A stretch of 64,000 bases of DNA from Sisyra terminalis (Eukaryota; Arthropoda; Insecta; Neuroptera; Sisyridae), in contig OY292275.1 in NCBI GenBank assembly GCA_958496175.1, positions 17,050,001 through 17,114,000 on the forward strand, read 5' to 3'. Position 1 is the stretch's first letter, and each line of letters begins with the position of its first letter. The translations under genes and the position numbers were made by a program. Below are positions 50,701 to 62,624 of this stretch, piece after piece. Below the pieces are notes generated by a model. It was given only the letters and a program-made list of their open reading frames with translations. It was not told where the DNA came from and ran no database searches.

Positions 50701-52517
50701 GGTTTGTCGTTCTTTTTCCTTCTCTTCTTCCTGAACTTTCTGTTTCTGTTCAAGTTTATCTTTACGTTCCTTTAATATCAAGGCTGAAATAAAATAATAA
50801 GAAATAATTTTTTGTTCAATCAATTTATAACTACTATTATTAAATCTATAACTACCATTTTCAACATCTAAATAAGATTTTCGATTCCCTTTAGTTTGAG
50901 TGGTGAGTTTTTCAGTTAATTCCATTTGGCGAATAATTTCGTCTTTGAAGTCAGCAATTTCTCGACAAAGCGATGCTTCCATTTTATTTTGATCCAAGAC
51001 TTCCAATAGTAGATCTAATTGAGTTGCGGTTGAATAATACCATACCTCACCATCTTCACTTTCCCTATAAATTTAGAAAAAAAAATAAGAAATTTGAGGA
51101 TTTTTATATTGGTAAACATCACTTACACAAAAATTCTTCGAGCCAAAAACCAGTATTTTCGCCCATGTCGATCGAAACCTAAGTTTTCCTGCCTACATAA
51201 TAGTCCTTGTTTTTCTGCATCCAATACACAATCAACGACCCCTGAAATTTTGTGAGACTTGCAAATAGAACATTGCCAATCTTCCTCCGGAACATCCACC
51301 AACGGTGGGTCGACACATTCCAAATGGAAAACAGCAGGACATGTTTCACAGCATAGTAAATCTCCCAGTTTATGACAAACGCGGCAATGGTCGTCATAAT
51401 GAATTGGTACTGCAAAAGAAAAAATAATAAAATTAGATGAGGTTAAAGAAGAATTTTTCTTCCTCCCGATAATACCTTCATTAAGCAAATCTTCCCTCAC
51501 AGGATTCGTTATTAGAAAACTGTCTGTTAAAAATTTTAATACTTTTAATCTATCTTCTACAGAAGTAAAGGGATACTCCGACGTAGATAGAATATTTAAA
51601 ACTTCCTGATCAAAATGCTTATCACTTTCCACAAATAAGCGTAAAACTTCTGGCCAAGTAATATAATCTATGAGAAACAGTGACACATTAACACTATCCT
51701 TCTGGTCTAAAGGTCCAAAATGAGTCTGTTGCGAATCTTCTTCTCGTAAGATTGCTTTCAATAACATAATATGAATTTCGGCAAAAAGATTGCTTTGATC
51801 CTCACACGCAACTGCAGCACAAAAATCTTCGAGCCGAAATGGGGACAGGCGGACTAAGTTTCTGAAGTGGCGTAAAACTTCGTAGATGCTAATGGCTTGC
51901 ATGATTTGTTCTTTGGGAAGAAGTAAGTCTTCGGATGAGCGAGGTAGGACGAGCGGTGGTAATTCGATGTTTTGAAGCCAAAGAGGTTCTGGGCTGGGGG
52001 CTCGACCTGTGTAAGTTGAGTTGCCACGTCGCGGGGTACAACTAGTTGTACTGTAACTACTTAAAGAAAAATCACTATCACTGCTTGGGTCGTCATGGAC
52101 GACACTTGTTTCTGAGTCGCTACGGCTTAGTGGAAGTTCATCTTCCGCTTCTGATTTATTATCGCTAGACTCGTCCCCGAAATCGGAGCCGTAATGGTAC
52201 TCCGAATCATGTGTATCAACCGCGTTTGGATTGTATCCTCGACGTTGATACTGTGACCCTGCAATTCCTCCTCGTCGACCCGCTTTTCGGCCATCTCGGC
52301 CACGTATTCGAGTGCTGCTGCGACGACTGCCTTCACTTCCCTGTGGTGAAGAGGCTCGTGAGACCGTTGGTGTGCTTACTTGAGAATCGGAACCTTTGCT
52401 TTGATTTAATAAATATTTTGGTTTCTTCATCAGATGGTACTGGAATTTTTTGGTTCTATCAGACACGGCCACTTTTGGTGGTCGACCGCGTTTTTTAGCA
52501 CCTCTGGTTGACGACAT
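35702..52517 (-). CDS. E(bx): NURF301 / BPTF, Enhancer of bithorax, 22 coding exons
   Basis: Exons: 51476-52517, 51127-51409, 50856-51064, 50523-50783, 47663-48805, 47417-47604, 45760-47359, 45564-45699, 43792-44057, 43619-43732, 43225-43464, 42368-42843, 42049-42306, 41765-41993, 39597-39913, 38204-38420, 37584-37923, 37332-37527, 36763-37196, 36110-36305, 35967-36051, 35702-35907. They sum to 8436 nt, 2811 aa. Domains in order: AT-hook-like [10 protein letters not shown]; acidic Ser/Asp region; DDT domain (about 204-265); PHD1 (about 354-400, [17 protein letters not shown]); WHIM-type conserved region with EVWYYST; Gln/Thr-rich middle; PHD2 (about 2583, [17 protein letters not shown]); PHD3 (about 2638, [17 protein letters not shown], aromatic cage Tyr/Tyr/Tyr/Trp present, H3K4me3 reader); bromodomain (about 2715-2805, [13 protein letters not shown]). 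It is the large subunit of the ISWI-containing NURF nucleosome remodeller. The start [15 protein letters not shown] is chosen over upstream in-frame codons because it begins the conserved basic motif. Confidence 0.96.
44529..44630. repeat. 47-bp tandem repeat, 2.2 copies
   Basis: Units 44529-44575 and 44576-44622 share all but a few bases (ATAGTATGCTATCTTATGAA.. versus ATAGTATGCTGTCTTATGAA..) and a partial third follows. It lies in an E(bx) intron. Confidence 0.9.
49846..50089. mobile_element. Foldback element, copy A (E(bx) intron)
   Basis: The long ends are inverted copies of each other (TATCTGGCAACATTG on the left; TATCTGACAACGTTG on the right read on minus). A second copy at 58353-58581 shares the middle (ACCATATTAGA, GAATTAACAAAAAAA) and both ends. 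No coding sequence. Confidence 0.7.
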
Positions 52518-52960
52518 TTTTTCGGTGTGTTTATATATGCACTTAATTTGACCACAAAACACACGTGGGGCACTCTATATGTTATTCATAAACTTGTATA
52601 CAAATACAGATGACACAAGCGTACGAATTACATGTTTTGGTAGATAGTAATGTTTGCGCCATTATTTCATCACGAGTCACGTGATATTAGTTGAAAATTG
52701 CATTCTCACATGAAAAATTCATCCAAAATAATTAGTAGCCAATGACAATTTCTTCGTTCTGTGTACATGCACTCAATACTTATATGATATTTAGGCACAT
52801 TTGACCCATTAGAGCCCAAAGACGCAACAAAATCTCACAGTGACGCGAGTTCCAAGCTGAAATTACAACTACTCGGGCAAGCGATGTAACGAGCTCTCTG
52901 ATTGGTTGATCACTCCATCGCCATCACAGTTCATTTATATGTTTCAAGATTGTACAAATA
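52518..52960 (-). promoter_or_regulatory. E(bx) upstream/promoter region
   Basis: Directly upstream of the start codon, less A/T-rich than its surroundings. It contains an E-box palindrome GTCACGTGAT (CACGTG at 52678-52683) and an inverted CCAAT box TGATTGGTT (52899-52907), identical to the two in the tra2/Rpn6 promoter. Confidence 0.45.
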
Positions 52961-54030
52961 TTTGTTGTTATCGACAAAAAAACTGTTTCAATATGATTTA
53001 GGAACACTTAATACGAATTAATTATTCATTAACTTACTAGAAAATCTTCTAATCAATTTACAAATCACACATACAATAAATACTCGCTTCAACTTCTTTA
53101 CCAATCCAAATGCTTGTTCTTAACAATTGTTCATTGATTAACTCATAGAAGCCAGAGGGCACTAGTGTCTAATAAAAAAATTAATAACAATTCAAATGGC
53201 TTTTTTTTCATAAATTTTTAACTTTTCATTCCAAATAAACCGATAAATTAACAATACGCACTTGCACACATTTTTTTTTATTAAAATTTCACTAGATTTT
53301 CATGGTATATTTATTGAAGTCATTTCATTAATGACCAGCAGCGTCTAGGTATTTTTTCTCTGTATTTCAAAAGCGACTCTTGTTTGTAGTGGTTTCAGTA
53401 GCGTACAAATGCATATTTCAACGAATTCAAATTAATGCATATGAGGCAAATGAAAACGATAAATTTATGTGTAAACAACAAAAAATGGATAAATAGACCT
53501 AATAAAAATGTATATTTCGGATTCAATTGATAAAACTGGATAAAACTAAAATTTCAGTTGTAAAATAATAAAGGTGAAATCCGCGGGATTTTTAAAAATA
53601 GGGGTTTCAACTTCTGTTCCTTTTGAACGTTTTAAATCTTTTAAAACACTAATTTTGAACTATGAGCGACAAAATTTGTTGAAATAAAAATGTTAAGCTC
53701 GTATTTAAAAATTAAATTTAAAAAAAAAAGCGTTTTATGTAATTTTTCAAAGAAATTATTGGTACTTTAAATTTTTAATAAGATTTTTATATGAATTCTA
53801 CATTTTAGTGAAATATAAAAAGGATATAAATTTTATAAATTACAAGCCAATTGCAAATCAAGCTAGAAATAGTCCAGAAAATGTGAACACAATAGTAAAT
53901 TATTGAAATTATAGTCTACCAATATATTTTTTTTTATTTTTTGGGTAAATAGTCGTTAAAAAAATGATTCTAAATTTTCTATTATAATTTTTTTAATTAA
54001 CCCTATGCTCAGTCTCCTAATTCCTTTTAA
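52961..54030. other. Gene-free A/T-rich stretch
   Basis: Nothing beyond low-complexity A/T-rich sequence is recognised between the E(bx) promoter and the piggyBac-like element. Confidence 0.6.
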
Positions 54031-55450
54031 CCTTCCCGGTCCGAAGCGGGGTTTTTACGTACCCCAGGCACCCCATGGATCACTTTAAAATCTTCAACTT
54101 TCTAAAAATTATTTTAATGATTATATGTTTCACTCTACTACGGCACAAAGAAGAGAGACAGTTTTATTGAGTTTCTTCTGTGATTATTTCATAATTCTCA
54201 AAATGCAAATTGCAAAGTGTAAACCGAAAGTGATAATTGTAAAATGCATTGTTTTCTTTCTCAAACGTTTAGTTGTGTATTCATTCTTGAACGTGCAACA
54301 TCTTATCGATCTTACCTGCTTATTTCTAAACCAGTGTTTCTAAATTTCTTTACATCAATTCCTTTAGCGAACAATTTTTTTTAAATGATGTGACTCTCAC
54401 CGGAACAATCAGGAGAAACAAAAGAGAAATATTTATCAATCAAAAATCAAGCGGTGACTATTATCCACAGAAGTCAAAAATATTGAAGTAGAAGATGGTC
54501 CGCGAAAAAGGCCAAATATTATTATTCATTATAATAAAACCAAAGGAGCTGTCGATACTGGAGACAAAATGACCCAACAGTATAGTCTTGTTAGGACTAC
54601 TAGAAGGTGGCCGTTCAGAATAGTCATGGAAATAATAGATATGGCTGCATTAAATGCTTACATTATTTGGGTACAAAATAAACCAGATTGGCGAAAAGGA
54701 AACCGTAGCCGAAGACAAGCATTTCTTCGAGAATTGGCTACGGAATTGCTAAAAGAAAATGTTTTAAAACGGAAAAACAACAATGTAAATTACCACAAGC
54801 ACATTCAACTCGGCTTTGAGTTATTTGACCAAGTTATCAATAATGGAAATAGCACTCCAACGAAGAACCTTCAATTGGCAGTAGAGCAAGACCAGCAGGA
54901 TATACCAAAAACTACGAGTTGTAGTTTTTGCCCAAGAAGTGAAGACAGAAAATTTAAAATTCGATGTGACTTATTAATAATATGATGTAACTTATTCACC
55001 GCTATCAAATTAAAACAATTTCTTGTCCAAATTGTAAACATTAATTTATAGTCTGTAAAAATGTATTATAGTAATCTAAATATATCTAACAAATCTAAAT
55101 ATATAGTTTTATTATAAGTAAATTAGTTTTGTAATATTTTAGCTATATAAACTATATGAACTATTTCTTTTATACCTAAGTTCTTTTGTAAATAATTTTT
55201 ATTTTTTATGGTTTTTAAGTTGTAATTATATTATTTTTTTTTTAATTTTGATTACCATTTAAAAAAAATATGCACATATTATGTACTTTAGAATTTTTTT
55301 GAAAAAATTAAAATATTTGTAATACTCAAAAAAAATTTTCATTTAAAAACCTATTTCACTTTGTTTGAGAAGCACTGGATTTGGTCTGGGGTATGTCGGA
55401 TACCCCGCTTCGGACCATTTGAAATTTTTCAACCCTCCGTGTCGGAAAGG
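54031..55450 (+). mobile_element. Internally deleted piggyBac-like transposon
   Basis: Flanked on both sides by TTAA (54027-54030 and 55451-55454), the exact target of the superfamily. The ends read CCTTCCC and, inverted, CCTTTCC. A subterminal repeat GGTCCGAAGCGGGG begins 7 nt from the left end but 34 nt from the right end, in opposite orientation. This asymmetry parallels that of the canonical piggyBac termini. The element contains a transposase remnant. Confidence 0.85.
54470..54985 (+). pseudogene. piggyBac transposase C-terminal remnant
   Basis: About 170 codons in one frame match the end of DDE_Tnp_1_7 transposases: NIIIHYNKTKGAVDTGDKM, then RRWPFRIVMEIIDMAALNAY, then the first half of the cysteine-rich C-terminal domain (CSFCPRSEDRKFKIRC) before a stop. 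GAVDT holds the last catalytic Asp position. The N-terminal half, with the other catalytic residues, is missing, so it cannot encode an active transposase. Confidence 0.85.
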
Positions 55451-56251
55451 TTAACCCAAAGTTATTCTGACAACTTTGATAGCCAGATGAACACGATGGA
55501 CATATGTATCAATACTTATAAATATGTAATAGAAAAAGCAAATTTGACTATAATTAATAAAAATATATAAGAAAATTTTAACTACCCTTATATTAAGTTT
55601 AATAGAATTTTTGAAGTGTCTGAAACATAGTGAGAATACATTTTTATATATATGTAAAAGTAGGGCTGGTGAGCTGGAGCTCGAAGTCTAAGGATTTAAA
55701 AGAAGCTGCGGCTAAAGATGCTGGAACTATTAACTCCAGCTCCTAAAATTTTATTTTTAAGGAAGAATTTATACAGTAAAAACTCAAAAAATACTCTCAT
55801 ACTATAAGTCAAATCTCAATGCTAAAAAATTGCATTTAAATTGGTGTTTTAAAGTTGCGATTTATGATCAAAAAATTCTTAAAAATCTCAAAAATTCTGA
55901 TCAATAAATTCTTAAGTTATAACAATTTACTTAGATCGGATTTGGGGACGAAGGCGGCTCTGCAGCCGGAACTGGAACTAAGTTTAGAAAAAATAGCTAC
56001 TTTTTCCAGTTGAAACATATGAGTCGTACATAAAATTTTTATGAGCCGCATGCGGCTCTCGTCTTGCACGTTGAATATTGCTGATGTATGTTGCTCATAT
56101 TGCAAATTTAATCTTCAACAGTTTAAATTGGACGTTGTCTGATCATTAATGGTCAATAAGTTGGTCGCAAAATTATATCATCGATTCATTTATAATTGGA
56201 GGAATACAAATAAATGTCCCATTCTTTTGGCAATCTTTTTAATTTATTCGA
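55451..56251. other. Gene-free stretch with a 16-bp palindrome
   Basis: No gene is seen. GAGCCGCATGCGGCTC at 56043-56058 is a perfect 16-bp palindrome in a locally GC-rich segment (55660-56060) that looks like part of an old transposon, but no target duplication could be found. Confidence 0.5.
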
Positions 56252-56417
56252 TTTTTTAACTGTTCCTTTTCGTCGCTTTATAATTACGAAGGTCTTTAGC
56301 AACTCTAGTGTTAATTAAAATTCGTGTATCAAGAAATATCGATAATTTGTTCGAAAAATTCGAACCCAATATCTACAAGTGTTCGAGCGGCCACCTAGAC
56401 CACTCAGCCACCAGTAG
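56252..56417 (-). mobile_element. tRNA-derived SINE, copy 6
   Basis: Full-length copy with good A-box (rc of CCACTCAGCCA) and B-box (rc of TTCGAACCC) regions, about 450 bp upstream of AIMP2 and in the opposite orientation to it. Confidence 0.85.
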
Positions 56418-56863
56418 GTATTCGATTTATTGTAAAATACAATGTAGGTCGCGATCCTCTTATACATGATGTTGTTTAAGCTTATTATGTATCCTTGTCA
56501 CTCATTTTATTTATAGATCTGCTTTCATTGCTGTATAATATGTTTGCTTAAATTTTTTATTAAAAATCTGCTAATCTTCGCCAAATCCAATGCACTGTCT
56601 AATGAACCGCAGTAAAATTGGATGATTTCATTCAATTTCATTTCATTACAAGTGGCGCCAACTCTAGGAGAATTTGAAACTATAAGATTATGGTGCTTCA
56701 AATCCACATTGCGCATGTGAGAAGGGCTAAGGGTGAAAAATAAAATGCCGGATATCAAAAATTGTGTGTGAAGAAAAATAAAATTGACCATCGTTGAAAA
56801 TATTTTAGGTTAAAAATAATTTTACATCCCTCGACTTAATCGTTTAGTTTTATAAAGTAAAAT

Positions 56864-59479
56864 ATGTTTTCTATGAAACCAATCGTTAATCCGGATTTGC
56901 CAATAGACGTTTCCACGTGTATGTATAAAATGAAAAATATTGTTTCAAATAATGTGAGTCCGAGCGGGTGGAATTCTAATGAACATCGTGATCAGCACGT
57001 CACCGACATTTGCCAACAGGTTAACCAGTTATTAAAGGTTTCAAATCAATACAACTACCCAAATTTTCATAAAAATCCGTAAAAAACAACTCTTAACATA
57101 CCTTTCGTAGTCTTATGTTAATTTTCGGATTGATTTTCGAAATCATCTTTGAATTAGATTCACAATTAGCACATTCACATCACCAATGCCATTTGCTCAC
57201 TAACCGAAATATTACTACTTTACAAGTTACCAATTATATTCATAATTCCAATATCATAGTCTATTCCGCATAAAAATGTAACGTTATCAAAACTATTTGT
57301 TTTATTAATAAAACAAGATTCGTACACTTATATAATAGAAAAATTTGCTAACATTCAGAAAGATATTGAAAAAGTTTAAAATATGTCGTTGATTTTTTAT
57401 TAAGTTTAGATTAAGGTATTTAGATATGGTAAAATATTGTTCTATTTATCTTCCCTAAAACTGAAGAACATAAACGAATAACTAATATTCAATTTTATTT
57501 TCTAGAAAGATCAAGGAGCTAATCAAAAACTAGTCGAAATTCTTGAAGAACGCCAAGATTTAATTTTAAAACAACTTTCCGATTTGCGAAAGCAAATTCA
57601 AAATATTCGAGGCTATTTAAAATCGTCGGTACCAGAAGGTCTGAAAATAAGACCTGAGAATAACTCATCTGAAAATGTATATAAAATATAGAACAATCAG
57701 ATTAATGTTACTGAGTATAGTATTTTTGTAGGTGAATTTTTCATCGAATGATAATTTCGTCATTAAAATAAGCCCGGAATGCGTCCCTTACTCTTTGCTG
57801 GTGTTACAAAAATTGTGGGTAACATGTGGACTTCATTTGCTGGTCAAAAGCCATCTTCATTCAAGTACGAGATTACCTAAAGCCGCTCAAGAATTCAATG
57901 ATTCGATTCAACAGGGAACGAAACAACTCGAAAGTGTCACACATCCAATGAACAAAAAATTAGTAGTTACTCTTTTATGGAAGAATGGTAATTTAAATTT
58001 TCGAAAATACTCCAACATAAATCTTATGTTAGGTTCGTTTATCAAATTTTTAATCAGTTTATTCGAACATCTTCAGGTGATAGTTTATCTTCAAATACCA
58101 TTTAGACAAAATTTGATTAATAACTACATAAAGATGGTCAAATCACTTCAAAAATACACAAAAAACCTGAACTTTTGTAACGTGCATAAATTAAGAAACT
58201 AAAGTCGTTCATTATTTATAGTAGTTGGAACTTTAAATCAGTTCATTAAACTATGGGTGGCTATTCCAATTAAGGATTTCTTGATCTGTAGCAGGGGTGG
58301 CTATAATTTTTTTGTTTAAAATTTTTCAGTATATCATAATATTAAAAATTTTAGCTGACTTATGTCTCTTTTAGAACAGGCAAATTTGGCAACGTTACAT
58401 TTTCGACTTTGTTTTTAATTTAATTTGCAAATAAATCAGCCCATAATGAAAATTTTGCCACAAAAGAAAAAAGTATACCATATTAGAATTGAATTAACAA
58501 AAAAATCGCAAATAGAATAAAAAACAAAGTAGAAAATGTAACTTTGTCATATATTAATCGACTTAAAAAGGATCTAAGTCTTTTAGTTAATGATCTTAAA
58601 CAGCAAAATGTATTAGTTTGCAATTGTTATAAAACCTCAATATTTTCGTAAATATTATGGGATCTCTACATCAAAAAGTTTAAGAAAGTTTTGATTTAAA
58701 CTACTGTAAACTGCTTTAGAGTTTTACATTTCTTGGTAATTTAATCATAAATATTCATGGAGGGTGCAAATTAGTAATTATTTTTTGTTTCCAAATTTAC
58801 AATACGCTTACGAGTGTTGTATTACAGTATTGTCGCAATTATTATTGGAATATTTTGTGAAAAATAGGTAAAGTTTGTGAAATTGGCTAGAGTAGTCTAC
58901 TCCAGTTAATTCCTCGATAGTTTAGTTTATCAACTATAGAAACCATTGATTGAATCTGAACCCCGTAAAAAGAATTATTGCTTAACTTATCAATTGTCAT
59001 TTTATTGACCACATGAAGGTTAAGGCTTTATTATTCTATTCTTCATTAGTAAAACCAGACACTAATTATATATTTATATTTTTTCAGTTGAAAATAGTGA
59101 ACTCGTAGTTTCTCCGTTAAAACCAGCGATATTTGGAGAAGTCAACATTTTACGTTACCTATCTCGACTAGGACCGTCTAAATACAATTATGAAAATAGC
59201 GCAAATCTTCCTGCAATTATTGCAATCGATTCCATCTTTGACATTTGTTATCAAATTGATACGACCACCAATAAAAGTAAAAAGCAATCATTTATGCATA
59301 CCCTTGTACAAACAAGTAAAAAGAACGGAGGGTGGTTTTCTGAAACTCAGGATATTCGTATGGTGGATGTTGCTGTTTTTAGTCTTGTAAAGCGAACCGA
59401 TTATTTGTTACCAACCATTACGAAAGAGCCTCAAATGAAAGTTTGGTTCCAAAAACTAATGAATATCTGTAAAAGTTAA
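56864..59479 (+). CDS. AIMP2: AIMP2 (p38), multi-synthetase complex scaffold, 4 exons
   Basis: Exons: 56864-57019 (or to 57037), 57506-57676, 57732-57987, 59088-59479, giving 324 (or 330) aa; human AIMP2 is 320. The N-terminal peptide has the conserved LPIDVSTCMYKMKN. Exon 2 encodes the leucine-zipper-like helix ILEERQDLILKQLSDLRKQI. Exon 3 has SPECVPYSLLVLQKLW and ends in the strand TLLWKN. Exon 4 completes the GST-C-like fold, with a basic insertion and the end VWFQKLMNICKS. AIMP2 holds lysyl-tRNA synthetase and other subunits in the multi-aminoacyl-tRNA synthetase complex. The exon 1 donor is ambiguous: CAG/GTTAAC or AAG/GTTTCA, both in phase 0. Intron 3 carries a foldback element. A polyadenylation signal follows at 59659. 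Confidence 0.9.
58353..58581. mobile_element. Foldback element, copy B (AIMP2 intron 3)
   Basis: Same orientation and organisation as copy A near 50.0 kb. The left end is TTTGGCAACGTTACATTTTC; the right end, read on minus, is TATGACAAAGTTACATTTTC. Confidence 0.7.
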
Positions 59480-59658
59480 AGAAATGACAATTATTTATTT
59501 ATATTACTTGTAAAATATTAAATCGATACGACCGAACGAAATATCTTGATTGGAATGTTATTTCGATCTTATAACAGATTTTTCAATTTTTACATCGATA
59601 ATGCAAGAAATTGTAACAACTTTTGATTAATATAACTGTATTTAATTTGATTAAATGC

Positions 59659-59664
59659 AATAAA
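59659..59664 (+). other. AIMP2 polyadenylation signal
   Basis: AATAAA 180 bp after the AIMP2 stop codon. Confidence 0.6.
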
Positions 59665-62624
59665 TATTATTATTTAATTTATCGTTTTATTCATATCCTT
59701 GTATGCACCAAATACTAGAGGTGACGAGTTTTCTCGGCAAAAGCCAAAATCATATATTTGAAAGTTGAAATTATTATAGTTTTAAAGATTATAACTTAAC
59801 CGTCCCCTAAAAAATTGCTACCTTTTTTTTTTGGTAATTTTTTTGGCAAATTAAATATTTGAATATTACCAATTTTCAAACTATTTTTATATGCCTTTGA
59901 AATGTTAATAATAATTTTAAATCATGTTTAAAACATTGGTTAATCACAACATACCTTTAGAATAGCCGCACCCGGCTCGTTACTCACCATTTAGTCTTCC
60001 TTAATATCTTTTTACAAAAAAGAGTAACCCGACATTTTTCGGTAAATTTGAAAAATGCAACATGATAGAAAAATTAATATTAATGAGATAAAACAATTTA
60101 ACAAAAGTATGATTTTATTTCCTAATTTACATTTGTAAGATATAAATTTTTTTCTGTCTTTAATTATTTTCATAGACATACTTTACATTTTAGAAACATT
60201 AATAACAATTTTATTGAAAATATACAGTCTTCAATTTTTAGTATTGTAGATTCCACTTAAAAAACTCTACTCAACTTATGTCAAAATACTAGATTAGAAG
60301 ACTGCTGCAGGCGTAATTTTTCAATATCAAGATAAGAATCCTTTGAGGCATACTTAATATTTGCAAATGGGCTTTTGTGTTTATCTATTTTTAACGATGT
60401 GATTCCATCGAAACAATAATCGTTATACGTATATAGTAACTATTTCTTAAAAAGTTTTAATACAATACATTGTTCAAGGCAAAATATTCAATATTACAAT
60501 TAGCTAGATAGAAATAAAAGTAATAATAAAAGTTGAAGTCGTAATAAATGAAACATTGTACTAATATGAAAATATTTTACGAACTGCTAAACTGCGTTTT
60601 TTTCAACTCGCTAAGAAAACCATTAACTAATTTACTTAAGCTAGTTATTAAGTTTATTTGTGTATATTCGACTAACCTTAAGTTTTATAAGGAATAGTTT
60701 CAAATTGAAATGAAATAATAGTTTTCGCATATAAATACAAGAGCAATCAATAAATAATTTACTAAAAAAATGTTTTTTTTTTACATTTCCACCGATTTGA
60801 ATACTAAGAAACTGTAAGCGATTTTTTTAATTGTGAGCTTTCTTTCACTGTACTATGCGCTCGGAACATAATAAATAAAAAATAAGGAACAATTTAATAT
60901 CATATTATTTTGTATATATTAGTTTCAAAAATTGATGAAATTCATTGTTTGGCATGCTTGTTTGAATTTCTTGGTTGATTGAATTTGCAATTTAAAAAGA
61001 AAATTGAATTTTATTAAACTATTTTTTAAAAATGCTTTTAACCGTTCACAGAATGCAAAATTTTATCTCATTAAATTCAAAAATTCTGTTCAAATTTAAT
61101 AACCTTCAAACCAAGTAAAAATGAGGCACAATTATATTACTCATTTTTCTTTTATTTCTTGGACACATTATTCAATATGATAATTTTAGTTTTAGTTGTT
61201 CTTCATAACAACAAAACAAACTGTTAATTTAATAAATATTCAAAAAATTTGATAAAAATAAGATTCTCTCTCAGAACAATAATTTCCTAACCCTATTAAA
61301 TGGCACTCTTTTTCTTACTGCGACCGTTCCCGACGTTCTAATAAACCTTAATATCCTAATGTTATTATTGTGTTAAAATTTCCGTTTTAAATTTATGAAC
61401 CTTAATCTTAAAACGTTTTCCTATTTCGCAACTATGCAGTCTTGCAATTATCACCGATTAATACCTATTCTTAGTCCTTACAACCCTGCTTCAAACAGTC
61501 TCAAACTTTAGACATTAAACTCCTTCAATTACCGCATTTATAAATCAAAATAAATTTTAGAGTTATCAGCACTTTGCATTGACATTTAATATTGCATTGT
61601 GTCTACTTTATGATTAATCTTAAAGGAGCGTCTGATGTAAATTTTACATTTATTTGATGCTCCTATAGTTTCAATTTAAAATATTTAGTAACATTACTTC
61701 GAACTTAAAACATTTTATGATAATTACATGATTTGATATGAGCTTTCGTTCGTTAACATGCATACATTTAAATTGCAAATTACTAGCAAGTCACAATATA
61801 CAAGTGTATGAATCGTACATGGTTAAAGTTACAAAATTGCAAAAGTATAAATTAATTTTTGATGAATAGTTCAATCAAGTAAAAGAAAAATTAATATTCA
61901 AGTATAAAACTGATCGTACATGGTTAAAGTTACAAAATTGCAAAAGTATAAATTAATTTTTGATGAATAGTTCAATCAAGTAAAAGAAAAATTAATATTC
62001 AAGTATAAAACTGATAAGTTATTATTGCTTGTAAAATTCGTGTAATTACACGGAAATATACTTTTCATGTTTATTTATCCAAAATGTAAAAATATTAATA
62101 TATTGCAAAGTAATTTTGATATAATGTTTTCAATATCGCTTCGATTAAAATATACTCATTCATTTGCTTTGCAAAAAAGAATTTGTACCTAAAACTATAT
62201 TTTAATCATCGACAATTGTAAAATTTCAAAAATGTTTAAATTGAAATATTCTTAGAGTTAAGGACGCTGTATATTCAGCTGATCCATATTGATCGAGTTA
62301 TTAGTGCATATAAGCGAATGAATATTGCATCTAATGTTATTTTAAAAACAATGCTGATTCATGACTTCGGGTTACTATTTTATTCGCATCTTTTCTCAGA
62401 AGTATCCCATCGACGTATTTTCTACTTTAAATACAGTTAAATATGTATCAATATTAAATTCAATATTTCACCATCAGTTTAGATATTATAATTTTTGTGA
62501 CCCAGTTACATGCGATCCTGTAAGAAACAATGTTAAAGACGGAAAATAGGTAGAATATTCTTGTTAGTATACAACGTCCTTAAATTAAAATGTTAACTAA
62601 ACATCTCAATTTTTGTTAATGCCA
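59665..62624. other. Gap between convergent AIMP2 and PI3K genes
   Basis: No gene is seen. The right part presumably carries the PI3K 3' UTR. The only ordered structure is the 101-bp duplication at 61812-62013. Confidence 0.6.
61812..62013. repeat. Perfect 101-bp tandem duplication
   Basis: Units 61812-61912 and 61913-62013 are identical by eye over their full length, each beginning ATCGTACATGG and ending TATAAAACTG. Confidence 0.95.

Noticed and set aside
50507..50734. Valine-rich membrane-like frame on plus
   Set aside because: Antisense of the threonine-rich E(bx) exon at 50523-50783.
51410..51475. Continuous frame through E(bx) intron 1, suggesting an unspliced exon
   Set aside because: Good GTATTA donor and CTTTTGCAG acceptor in matching phase; removing the segment restores the conserved join to the PHD finger, and the insert has no family similarity. 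Retention remains possible.
54331..55377. hAT-like ends (CCAGTGTTTCT / inverted CCAGTGCTTCT) nested inside the piggyBac element
   Set aside because: No 8-bp target duplication at either side, and the interval holds the piggyBac transposase remnant itself.
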